Assembly: GCA_965653495.1 (NCBI GenBank)
Contig: CBFHAJ010000205.1
Coordinates: 1 to 5,611 of the forward strand
Direction: 5' to 3'
Length of the DNA stretch: 5,611 bases
From: AG41 sp965653495
GTDB taxonomy: Bacteria > Gemmatimonadota > Gemmatimonadetes > Gemmatimonadales > GWC2-71-9
Shown: positions 1-4,780 of the stretch, in pieces
How the letters are laid out: every line of letters begins with the position of its first letter
Position numbering within the stretch: position 1 is the first letter of the stretch
The notes under the pieces: generated by a model
What the model saw: the letters and a program-made list of their open reading frames with translations, nothing else
The model's database searches: none
Told to the model about the DNA's origin: nothing
Position numbers and translations under genes: made by a program

Positions 1-611
1 ATCGCCCGGACGCCGAGCGAGCCGTTCGACCCGCTGCCCGAGAACACGATGGCGATGGCCTTTTCGCCCTGATCCTCGGCAAGGGTTTCGAAGAACGTAT
101 CGATCGGATGACGGTCGCCCCGCGGACCGGGGAGCCGCTCCAGGTGCAGGGTGCCGCCTGAGACGGTCAGCGAGCGATCGGGGACGATGACGTACACGCG
201 ATTGGGCTCGACCTTCATGCCGTCCTGCGCTTGCACCACCGGCATGTCGGTATGTGGGGCGAGCACCTCCGCGGCGCGGCTCTCTTTCTTGGGATCGAGA
301 TGCAGGACGACGACGAAACCAAGGCCTGAGCCCGCGGGCATGTTCTCGAGAAACCGGCTGATGGCCGCGAGCCCGCCGGCCGAGGCACCGATTCCGACGA
401 TGCAGAACTGCCCGGAGTGACGGGGAGTGGGGCGCGTTACGGCAGCACGTGGCTCACCGTCTCCACCGTTCCCACCGCCCCCGTCTCCCCCGGCCGGGAG
501 GGGGGGGGAGGGAGTACGAGGAGGACGACGCGCGGCGGAGCCGCCGCTCTTGCGGGAGCGGCCGCGCTCGCGACCGGAGCCTGCGAGACCCGCACGTGGG
601 AAACGCGTCAC
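1..611 (-). CDS. CheB-type protein-glutamate methylesterase domain protein, 3' end cut by window edge
   Basis: The leftward translation has the CheB methylesterase core: IVGIGASAGGL (nucleophile Ser77 if the start is GTG at 611), VVVLHLDP (His104), MPVVQAQDGM, RVYVIVPD, HPIDTFFETLAEDQG and VFSGSGSNGSLG near the edge. The lack of a receiver domain and these motifs resemble the large CheB/CheR/PAS sensor fusions of soil bacteria, where a CheR methyltransferase follows; that part would lie outside the window. The first 70 or so residues are a low-complexity Arg/Gly/Pro-rich tail, unlike the receiver domain of classical CheB. The only start codons in frame before the domain are GTG at 611 and GTG at 638, and neither has a clear ribosome binding site. 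Oddity: the motif usually reading SGTGSDG has Asn (codon 24-26) at the catalytic Asp. A nine-base G/C run at 500-508 lies in the tail, so a frameshift there, real or from sequencing, could hide a different start. Confidence 0.85.
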   Translation of the reverse strand, partial: MTRFPRAGLAGSGRERGRSRKSGGSAARRPPRTPSPPLPAGGDGGGGNGGDGEPRAAVTRPTPRHSGQFCIVGIGASAGGLAAISRFLENMPAGSGLGFVVVLHLDPKKESRAAEVLAPHTDMPVVQAQDGMKVEPNRVYVIVPDRSLTVSGGTLHLERLPGPRGDRHPIDTFFETLAEDQGEKAIAIVFSGSGSNGSLGVRA

Positions 612-671
612 CCGAGGTTGAGAATACCACGCCGTCACGGTGGGGGGAAGAAGGCGGGCGTAGGCTGATGC

Positions 672-923
672 CTACGAGTCGTGGTTTGGCCCGCGGTAGT
701 GAACAACCAGCTGGGCGACCCATGGTGGCACCGTGCCGCGGCGGCGATACGCGTCCGCCAGCAGGCGGGCGATACCCTTGCCGAGGTGCACGCCATCGTG
801 GGCCCCGATATCGCCGCTCAAGGCTTCCACCAAGCGGGTGATCTCGAGTGCCTTCGGCGACCGTGGCGTCGCGCGCTGGGTTGCACGCCCACCTTTATTC
901 CGGCGTTTCACCGGCCCTGCCAT
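672..923 (-). CDS. Small conserved protein, C-terminal domain only (short paralog, copy 2)
   Basis: This is an 83-residue basic protein of unknown function. A Lys/Arg-rich start (residues 1-22) is followed by a helical core that includes the segments ITRLVEALSGDIG, GKGIARLLADAYRR and PPWVAQLVVHY. The same core makes up the short gene at 1472-1741 and ends both long HTH genes (1023-1442, 1933-2358), so all four are one family. No HTH precedes the core. I chose ATG at 923 because a GGAG lies 8 nt upstream and because it gives a length and basic N-terminus like the other short copy; a longer TTG start at 1004 would run through the promoter and operator-like element. The gene has its own promoter-like sequence. 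The CheB-like gene follows 60 nt downstream in the same frame, past the TAG stop. It may modulate its HTH paralogs by mixed dimers, which is inference only. Confidence 0.72.
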   Translation of the reverse strand: MAGPVKRRNKGGRATQRATPRSPKALEITRLVEALSGDIGAHDGVHLGKGIARLLADAYRRRGTVPPWVAQLVVHYRGPNHDS

Positions 924-954
924 GCGATCGACTCCGCTGCGCTGGGAGGAAGAA

Positions 955-969
955 CTGCGCAAACCGCAC
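955..969 (-). promoter_or_regulatory. Operator-like 15-bp direct repeat upstream of the short gene, site 1
   Basis: The minus strand reads GTGCGGTTTGCGCAG, two GYGCR half-sites with a 9-bp period. It begins 6 bp after the proposed -10 and so would cover the transcription start. It matches the site at 1783-1797 at 12 of 15 positions, and a third version lies at 2375-2389. The position suggests repression, perhaps by the HTH proteins encoded alongside. Confidence 0.5.
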
Positions 970-975
970 ACCTCA

Positions 976-1004
976 CATATAGCAGCCTGCGGATGAGGCG
1001 GCAA
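976..1004 (-). promoter_or_regulatory. Sigma-70-like promoter for the short gene at 672-923
   Basis: On the minus strand, TTGCCG (999-1004) and TATATG (976-981) are separated by exactly 17 bp. The match to the consensus boxes is moderate. It lies in the 99-nt gap between the upstream HTH gene and the short gene, so the short gene probably has independent transcription. Confidence 0.45.
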
Positions 1005-1022
1005 GTCCAGAATGCCGGCGTC

Positions 1023-1442
1023 TTACGCGACTCCGCCGGCGGCGCGGCGCTGCTGGGCGGGGTAGTGTCGCAACAGCGACTGCACCCAGCGCGGCGGCGC
1101 CAGGCGACGCGTTTCGTACGACTCGATCAGGAGCAGACCGATGGCGCGCCCGAACTGGGTTTTTTGGGCGGGCGAGAGATCCACCGCGAGCTGGTTCAAC
1201 AGACGGACGAACTGCCCCACGTTGGGGGGCCGCGTCACCTTCCCCTGTTCGCCGAGCCAGCGCTCGAGTTTCCCGCGGGTGGCGCTGCGCGGCGCGGCTC
1301 CCCCGAGGAAATCGCGCAGGCCGTTCGGGCTCATGCCGACCTCCCTCGCGACACGCCGCAGGGAGTAACGTGCCGCCTCCCGCGCGATCCCATCGCGTAA
1401 CAGGGCGATCGGGAGCGTCGGGACTGTCGCGCGGGCCGTCAT
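1023..1442 (-). CDS. Small HTH protein with conserved C-terminal domain (long paralog, copy 2)
   Basis: This is a 139-residue protein and probable DNA-binding regulator. Residues 27-63 look like a helix-turn-helix of the lambda-repressor/XRE sort: SLRRVAREVGMSPNGLRDFL, then a Gly/Ala/Pro turn and TRGKLERWL. Residues 75-128 form the second domain, with VRLLNQLAVDLSP, GRAIGLLLIESYE and PPRWVQSLLRHY, and a basic/Ala/Gly tail ends the protein. The other long copy (1933-2358) matches along the whole length, including VPTLPIALLRD near the start against VPTIPVPLLRD. ATG at 1442 is used; it has no strong ribosome binding site but lies only 29 nt after the stop of the short gene at 1472-1741, so the two are likely co-transcribed. 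No enzyme motif, signal peptide or membrane segment is visible. Target genes and ligand are unknown; control of its own array is a reasonable guess. Confidence 0.8.
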   Translation of the reverse strand: MTARATVPTLPIALLRDGIAREAARYSLRRVAREVGMSPNGLRDFLGGAAPRSATRGKLERWLGEQGKVTRPPNVGQFVRLLNQLAVDLSPAQKTQFGRAIGLLLIESYETRRLAPPRWVQSLLRHYPAQQRRAAGGVA

Positions 1443-1471
1443 GGCCGACCCGCGCTATGTGACCGGGACAT

Positions 1472-1741
1472 CTAAGGACTCCGCTTCGTCGGAGCGAAGT
1501 GCGTGGCGAGTTGTTTGACCCAGCGGGGAAGTCGGAGTCCTTGTTCCCTATACGCGTCCGCCAACAGCTCGGCGATGCCCTGGCCTACCGCGACGCCGTC
1601 CGCCGAGCCCAAATCGGTACTCAAGGCATGCACCAGACGCACGATCTCCTTGGCCTTCGGAGACGTGGCCTTTGTACGCTTGGTCGCCAGAGGGCGTCCT
1701 GATTTTGTCCGTCTGGTGGCGTGCGCGCCGGGCTTCTTCAT
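1472..1741 (-). CDS. Small conserved protein, C-terminal domain only (short paralog, copy 1)
   Basis: This is an 89-residue basic protein of unknown function. The first 28 or so residues are rich in Lys, Arg and Thr and look disordered, which could allow nucleic-acid contact. The core follows: SPKAKEIVRLVHALSTDLG, GQGIAELLADAYREQ and PRWVKQLATHF. This core is clearly the same as in the gene at 672-923 (most positions identical by eye) and is shared, more distantly, with the C-terminal halves of both long HTH paralogs. ATG at 1741 has a GGAG 4 nt upstream. A promoter-like sequence and an operator-like repeat precede it, and the long HTH gene follows after 29 nt, so this pair should be one transcript. 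It may be a partner or titrating form of the HTH proteins; an antitoxin-like role cannot be excluded but nothing here shows it. Confidence 0.75.
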   Translation of the reverse strand: MKKPGAHATRRTKSGRPLATKRTKATSPKAKEIVRLVHALSTDLGSADGVAVGQGIAELLADAYREQGLRLPRWVKQLATHFAPTKRSP

Positions 1742-1782
1742 CCGGCTCCGCCCATGTGTTCCTGTACCACGTGAGGAGGGAG

Positions 1783-1797
1783 CTGCACAAACTGCAC
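1783..1797 (-). promoter_or_regulatory. Operator-like 15-bp direct repeat upstream of the short gene, site 2
   Basis: The minus strand reads GTGCAGTTTGTGCAG, a perfect direct repeat of GTGCA with a 9-bp period; extending by one base on the left gives TGTGCAG twice. It starts 8 bp after the proposed -10 at 1806-1811. This is the cleanest of the three related sites (955-969, 1783-1797, 2375-2389). Confidence 0.55.
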
Positions 1798-1805
1798 AAC
1801 GTCAA

Positions 1806-1832
1806 ATTGTACCCCCCCCCGGAAATACGCAA
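1806..1832 (-). promoter_or_regulatory. Promoter-like sequence with a G9 tract in its spacer
   Basis: On the minus strand, TTGCGT (1827-1832) is followed after 15 bp by TACAAT (1806-1811). Nine consecutive G bases (1812-1820) make up most of the spacer. Fifteen bp is shorter than the usual 16-18, so gain of one or two G would improve it. It would drive the short gene at 1472-1741 and the HTH gene behind it. Confidence 0.42.
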
Positions 1833-1860
1833 CCCCGGCAAAGGATCGGTGTGATCTAGG

Positions 1861-1878
1861 GAAAAGTCCTAGCGGACT
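1861..1878 (-). terminator. Weak intrinsic terminator candidate after the upstream HTH gene
   Basis: On the minus strand a short hairpin AGTCC-GCTA-GGACT is followed at once by TTTT. It sits 54 nt past the stop of the HTH gene at 1933-2358 and before the next promoter. The 5-bp stem and short T run make it weak. Confidence 0.28.
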
Positions 1879-1901
1879 CGGCCGGCTCGCACCGGCGCGG
1901 C

Positions 1902-1919
1902 AGGGGGAGGGGGAGGGGG
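1902..1919. repeat. Hexamer tandem repeat AGGGGG x3
   Basis: Three perfect copies of AGGGGG stand in the 191-bp gap between the HTH gene (stop at 1933) and the short gene (start at 1741), followed by a partial AGG. It is purine-rich on the plus strand. No role is evident; copy number may vary by slippage. Confidence 0.75.
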
Positions 1920-1932
1920 AGGACACCATGAC

Positions 1933-2358
1933 TCAGCCTGAGTCCCCGGACGACCGGCCACGCCGCTGGCGGTAGTGGCGCAGCAAGTCCTGAACCCAGC
2001 TGGGGGGGGATACCCGGCGAGCCTCGTATGCCTCGGCGAGGAGCGACGAGATGTTGCGTCCAAGCAACGCCGTCTGCTGGGGCGACAGGTCGCCGGAGAG
2101 CTCCGTCAGCAGGCGCACCAAGTGACCTACCGTGGGGGGAGGCACTGAGCGGTGGTCGAGCGAGGCAAGCCAGCGCTCCATCTTCGCGCGGGTGGCGCTA
2201 CGGGGCAGCGATCCATTGACGAAGTTGCGCAGGCCGTTGGGGCTGACACCGATTTGCTTGGCGGCGCCCCGCAGTGACAGCTCGGTGATCTCGCGCGCCA
2301 CCGCATCCCGCAGCAGCGGCACCGGGATGGTCGGGACACCGCGGCGGTGGAGCTTCAT
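1933..2358 (-). CDS. Small HTH protein with conserved C-terminal domain (long paralog, copy 1)
   Basis: This is a 141-residue probable DNA-binding regulator and the full-length paralog of the gene at 1023-1442. The N-terminal HTH reads SLRGAAKQIGVSPNGLRNFV, followed by a turn and TRAKMERWL. The C-terminal domain contains VRLLTELSGDLSP, GRNISSLLAEAYEARR and PPSWVQDLLRHY, then an Arg/Ser/Gly tail. I prefer ATG at 2358 over GTG at 2367 because it aligns the start with the paralog within a residue; neither start has a good ribosome binding site. A promoter-like sequence and a third copy of the operator-like repeat (reverse orientation) lie just upstream. The 191-bp gap after it contains the promoter of the next short gene. 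Its likely role is a transcription factor acting on this array, by inference from the HTH and shared sites. Function, ligand and oligomeric state are unknown. Confidence 0.8.
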   Translation of the reverse strand: MKLHRRGVPTIPVPLLRDAVAREITELSLRGAAKQIGVSPNGLRNFVNGSLPRSATRAKMERWLASLDHRSVPPPTVGHLVRLLTELSGDLSPQQTALLGRNISSLLAEAYEARRVSPPSWVQDLLRHYRQRRGRSSGDSG

Positions 2359-2374
2359 CTTAACCACGCGGAGC

Positions 2375-2389
2375 GTGCATTTTGTGCGG
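2375..2389 (+). promoter_or_regulatory. Operator-like 15-bp direct repeat upstream of the first HTH gene, site 3
   Basis: The plus strand reads GTGCATTTTGTGCGG, matching the 1783-1797 site at 13 of 15 positions but in the opposite orientation relative to the gene. It lies 16 bp before the ATG at 2358. A further TGCGG follows at 2395-2399, perhaps a third half-site. Confidence 0.42.
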
Positions 2390-2413
2390 AACTTCTGCGG
2401 TTACACGGGCAAT

Positions 2414-2442
2414 ACTGTAGCAAAACTCAAAAAAGCTCGCAA
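2414..2442 (-). promoter_or_regulatory. Promoter-like sequence for the first HTH gene
   Basis: On the minus strand, TTGCGA (2437-2442) and TACAGT (2414-2419) are 17 bp apart. The -35 overlaps the terminator-like hairpin of the DUF72 gene, which weakens both readings. It would place the transcription start about 50 bp before the ATG at 2358. Confidence 0.35.
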
Positions 2443-2445
2443 GCT
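2429..2445 (-). terminator. Short terminator-like hairpin after the DUF72 gene
   Basis: The minus strand reads AGCT-TGCG-AGCT and runs into six T, 10 nt past the DUF72 stop codon. Position and T run fit an intrinsic terminator, but the stem is only four base pairs. Confidence 0.3.
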
Positions 2446-2455
2446 GGTCGGAGGC

Positions 2456-3412
2456 TTACAGCGCCTCCACGAGCGACCGGATCGTCCCCGGCGCGTTGCC
2501 CTCCAGCCGGTTGTTCACCAGGATCAGTGCTTCTATATGCCGCCGCACCACCTCGGCCACGAGGCGCAGCAGGTCCTGGCGCACCTCCGGTTGCGGGTCG
2601 CGGATCCGGTCGTACGGCTCGAACAACTTGACCGCGTCGGCGTACGCACGCCCCGGGCGGAGTAGCGCCCGGGCGACAGTGAACCCGGCGGAGAAGGTCC
2701 AAGGCAAATCGAGCTGCTCGCCGATCGGAGGCATCTCGTTCCACGAATTGAACACGTGCGCCACGCCGTGACCGGCCAGCGCGGCGCCGTGCTCGGCGGT
2801 CAGGAGCTCCGGATTGCGCAGCTCCACGGCGTAGCGATAGTCGCGTGGTAATTGCCGCAGAAACGCGTCGAGCTCCTCGGCCCACTGCCCCGGCACCGGC
2901 AGATCCTTGCCCCGCATCGCCGGAAACTCGAACACGAAGGCAGCTGCGTGGTCGCGAAACACCCGCGAGTAGGGGCCGAGTACGGCCTCTTTGAAGAGAT
3001 CGGCGTTGAGAAAATCGGGGTTGCGCAGGCCCGCCAGGTTGCCCCAGCGCGCATCCTGGTTGAAACGTCGGGCGGTAATTCGATCCCACACTTTACTGAC
3101 GCACGGAAAGCCCGGCGGCAGCGCGCGCGCGTACTCCCCGAGCACTTGCTCTGACGGTGGATCGTAGAACGCGCTGTCGATTCCCACGGTGCGGAACAGC
3201 GGGTAGCGGGCGTATTCCTCGAGGCGGCGCGCGGGCTGAGCGCCGCGATAGGGCCGATGATACACGTCGCCGGCCCAGCCGTCGTAGGTCCAGGTGGAAG
3301 TGCCGAAGCGAATGTTGGCGGGAATGCGACGGCCGAGTGCGACGAGATCGGCCGAAGGTGGCGGCAGCGCGGCGAGATCGTCGAACAGAGTCGGCTGGTT
3401 GCGGGCGCTCAA
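2456..3412 (-). CDS. DUF72 (YecE-like) family protein
   Basis: This 318-residue protein is of the DUF72 family, which folds as a TIM-like barrel and has no agreed biochemical role. Recognisable stretches are RFGTSTWTYDGWAGDVYH (about residues 35-52), SAFYDPPSE, FPCVSKVWDRIT, FVFEFPAM, YAVELRNPELL, HVFNSWNEMPP and LILVNNRLEGNAPGTI at the end. The length is complete for the larger members of the family, which start with a short NQPTLFDDL-type leader. I chose TTG at 3412 (giving SARNQPTLFDDL); an upstream TTG at 3445 is in frame, but the 33 bases between are AT-rich and read as untranslated leader rather than protein. The gene is divergent from imuB, with about 115 bp between the start codons. 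A short hairpin with a T run follows the stop. A link to DNA damage is suggested only by the neighbouring operon. Confidence 0.88.
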   Translation of the reverse strand: MSARNQPTLFDDLAALPPPSADLVALGRRIPANIRFGTSTWTYDGWAGDVYHRPYRGAQPARRLEEYARYPLFRTVGIDSAFYDPPSEQVLGEYARALPPGFPCVSKVWDRITARRFNQDARWGNLAGLRNPDFLNADLFKEAVLGPYSRVFRDHAAAFVFEFPAMRGKDLPVPGQWAEELDAFLRQLPRDYRYAVELRNPELLTAEHGAALAGHGVAHVFNSWNEMPPIGEQLDLPWTFSAGFTVARALLRPGRAYADAVKLFEPYDRIRDPQPEVRQDLLRLVAEVVRRHIEALILVNNRLEGNAPGTIRSLVEAL

Positions 3413-3467
3413 GCAATCAAATCTTAAATAGAGATAGTTCAACAACTTATCATCACTGACCCGCGTC

Positions 3468-3497
3468 TTGCCATCCCCTCAATATTCGGGATATATT
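3468..3497 (+). promoter_or_regulatory. Sigma-70-like promoter of the imuB-dnaE2 operon
   Basis: TTGCCA (3468-3473) and TATATT (3492-3497) each match the consensus at five of six bases, with an 18-bp spacer. Transcription would start near 3504, leaving a short leader before the ATG at 3527. This is the best promoter match in the window. Confidence 0.55.
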
Positions 3498-3501
3498 CGG
3501 G
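3482..3501 (+). promoter_or_regulatory. Direct repeat ATATTCGGG x2 over the -10 box
   Basis: ATATTCGGG occurs at 3482-3490 and 3493-3501, an 11-bp period that puts both copies on about the same face of the helix. The second copy covers most of the proposed -10. It could be the operator for a damage-response repressor; it is not a LexA site of the E. coli or Bacillus type. Confidence 0.42.
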
Positions 3502-3526
3502 TCCCGTTAGCGCTGGCGATGACCGG

Positions 3527-4780
3527 ATGTCCAAGCTGGTGAGCGACTCCGCCGCATGCTGCTGGATCCCCCTGTTCGCACTGCGGTGCGAAATGGCTCG
3601 GATGAGCGGGCCGGCTTTACCCCTCCCCATTGCGCTCCTGTCGCCCGATGCCGGCCGCAGAGTGTGGCAGGTCAGTCCGGTCGCGGGGCGTGCGGGCGTC
3701 AAGCCAGGGATGACGGTCAGCCAGGCGATCGGATTGTGTCCCGCGCTCAAGCTGTGCGAGCCGGATCCGGTGCATTACGACGAGCAATTCGCGCGGCTCC
3801 TCGCAGCATTCGGCGACGTGAGCCCAGTGGTCGAGCCGGCGGAGCTGGGGCGGGCGTACGTCGGCACCGACGGGTTGGAGGGACTGTTCGGTTCGCCTGA
3901 AAAGATCGTTGAACAGATGCAATTGCGGATTGGAAATGAGAGCGTCGAATCCGCAATCCACAATCCGCAATCCGCAATCCGTGTGGGCTGGGGCCGCGGG
4001 AAGTTCGTCGCCTGGGTTGCAGTCACGCGCGCGCGGCCGGGACAGGCGATGATCGTGAAGCCCGGGGAGGAGCGGCAATTCCTCGCTTCCCAGCCGCTCG
4101 CGGTCCTGCCGCTCGATCTCGACACACATCGTCGCCTGCGGCAACTGGGAATCAAAACGCTCGGCGCGCTGGCCGCGCTTCCAGAAGAAGCGTTGGTCTC
4201 GCAATTCGGCGCCCCTGGTCGCCGGCTGTGGAGGCTCGCGGCGGGGCGGATCACGGAGCCGGTGGTAGGACGAGCCGCGCCCGAGCCGATCATCGCCGAG
4301 CTGATGTTTTTCTCTCCTGTCGCGGGGCGGGAGCTGCTCGGGCTGGCGCTCGACCGGTTGATCGAGCGGGCGCTCAAGGATCCGCGCCGCGTCGGCTGGC
4401 GTGTGCAGGTGGTGCGCGTCCGTGCCGGTCTCGAGCACGGCGCGTCGTGGCTCGCGGCGGTCACGCTCAAGGATCCCACGGCTGATCACGACCGGATCGC
4501 GGCGCCGCTCAAGGTGCAGCTCGAGCAGTCACCCCCCGGCGGAGCCGTGGAACGGTTGGCGGTCGAGTTCACCGATTTCGCCCCGGGGACCAGCGAGCTG
4601 CAGCTGTTCGCGCGCGACGCGAATGCCGCGGCCCGCGCCGGGCGGCGGCGCGCCCTCAAGAATGCCGTCCGCGAGATCGCGCTCCGGATCAAGCGGCCGA
4701 TGCTGTATCACGTCATCGAGGTGCAGCCCGGGTCGCGGCTCCCGGAGCGGCGGTATGCGCTGATCGATTATGAACCGTGA
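3527..4780 (+). CDS. imuB: ImuB-like inactive Y-family DNA polymerase, mutasome adaptor
   Basis: This 417-residue ImuB-type protein joins the beta clamp and the error-prone polymerase DnaE2 in mutagenic repair. The N-terminal part shows CCWIPLFALRCEMAR (11-25), RRVWQVSPVAGRAGVKPGM (44-62), VSQAIGLCPAL, DEQFARLLAAF and SPVVEPAELGRAYVGTDGLE (99-118). WGRGKFVAWVAVTRARPG, FLASQPLAVLPLD, a helix-hairpin-helix-like RLRQLGIKTLGALAALPEE and the little-finger-like region after FFSPVAGRELL follow. The acidic residues of active Y-family enzymes are not in place: motif I has no Asp, and the SxDE motif reads TDG. This is known for ImuB and predicts no polymerase activity. Residues 132-152 are encoded by an inserted heptamer repeat (3920-3981) in a loop between conserved blocks. 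ATG at 3527 has no clear ribosome binding site. The stop overlaps the next gene by 11 nt. No imuA adjoins it. Confidence 0.9.
   Translation: MSKLVSDSAACCWIPLFALRCEMARMSGPALPLPIALLSPDAGRRVWQVSPVAGRAGVKPGMTVSQAIGLCPALKLCEPDPVHYDEQFARLLAAFGDVSPVVEPAELGRAYVGTDGLEGLFGSPEKIVEQMQLRIGNESVESAIHNPQSAIRVGWGRGKFVAWVAVTRARPGQAMIVKPGEERQFLASQPLAVLPLDLDTHRRLRQLGIKTLGALAALPEEALVSQFGAPGRRLWRLAAGRITEPVVGRAAPEPIIAELMFFSPVAGRELLGLALDRLIERALKDPRRVGWRVQVVRVRAGLEHGASWLAAVTLKDPTADHDRIAAPLKVQLEQSPPGGAVERLAVEFTDFAPGTSELQLFARDANAAARAGRRRALKNAVREIALRIKRPMLYHVIEVQPGSRLPERRYALIDYEP
3920..3981. repeat. Heptamer repeat element with inverted arm inside imuB
   Basis: CAATTGCGGATT (3920-3931) is followed after 16 bp by nearly five copies of AATCCGC from 3948 to 3981, the second with one substitution. 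The first arm is the complement of the later units, so the 62-bp block can fold into a hairpin. The block is in frame and codes for residues such as ESAIHNPQSAIR. The repeat family recurs at 4782-4801 and 5064-5093. Heptanucleotide tandem repeats of this general kind are known from cyanobacteria (STRR sequences). Confidence 0.85.

Noticed and set aside
924..1004. Longer N-terminus for the short gene from TTG at 1004
   Set aside because: It would place the promoter and operator-like element inside the gene, has no counterpart in the paralog, and ATG 923 has a GGAG at good spacing.
681..1400. Long rightward open frame (239 codons) opposite the HTH array
   Set aside because: The opposite strand encodes paralogous proteins conserved between two copies, with promoters and a ribosome binding site; this frame has no recognisable domain and is a shadow in GC-rich DNA.
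1023..1741. Toxin-antitoxin pair (short gene and HTH gene 29 nt apart)
   Set aside because: The two proteins are homologous to each other through a shared domain and neither shows a toxin fold or catalytic motif; duplication of a regulator explains the arrangement better.
2427..3089. Leftward open frame of 220 codons overlapping the DUF72 gene in another frame
   Set aside because: The translation is Arg/Gly/Ala-rich without motifs, whereas the overlapping frame is a full DUF72 protein.
3413..3445. Eleven extra N-terminal residues for the DUF72 protein from TTG at 3445
   Set aside because: These bases are strikingly AT-rich compared with the gene and the encoded residues look non-coding; the SARNQPTLFDDL start fits the family better.
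3920..3981. CRISPR-like array or unit with spacers
   Set aside because: The units are 7 bp and directly tandem without spacers, and they lie inside a coding frame.
3617..4489. Leftward open frame of 290 codons opposite imuB
   Set aside because: It lies wholly within a well-recognised imuB and has an Arg/Pro-rich composition typical of an antisense shadow.
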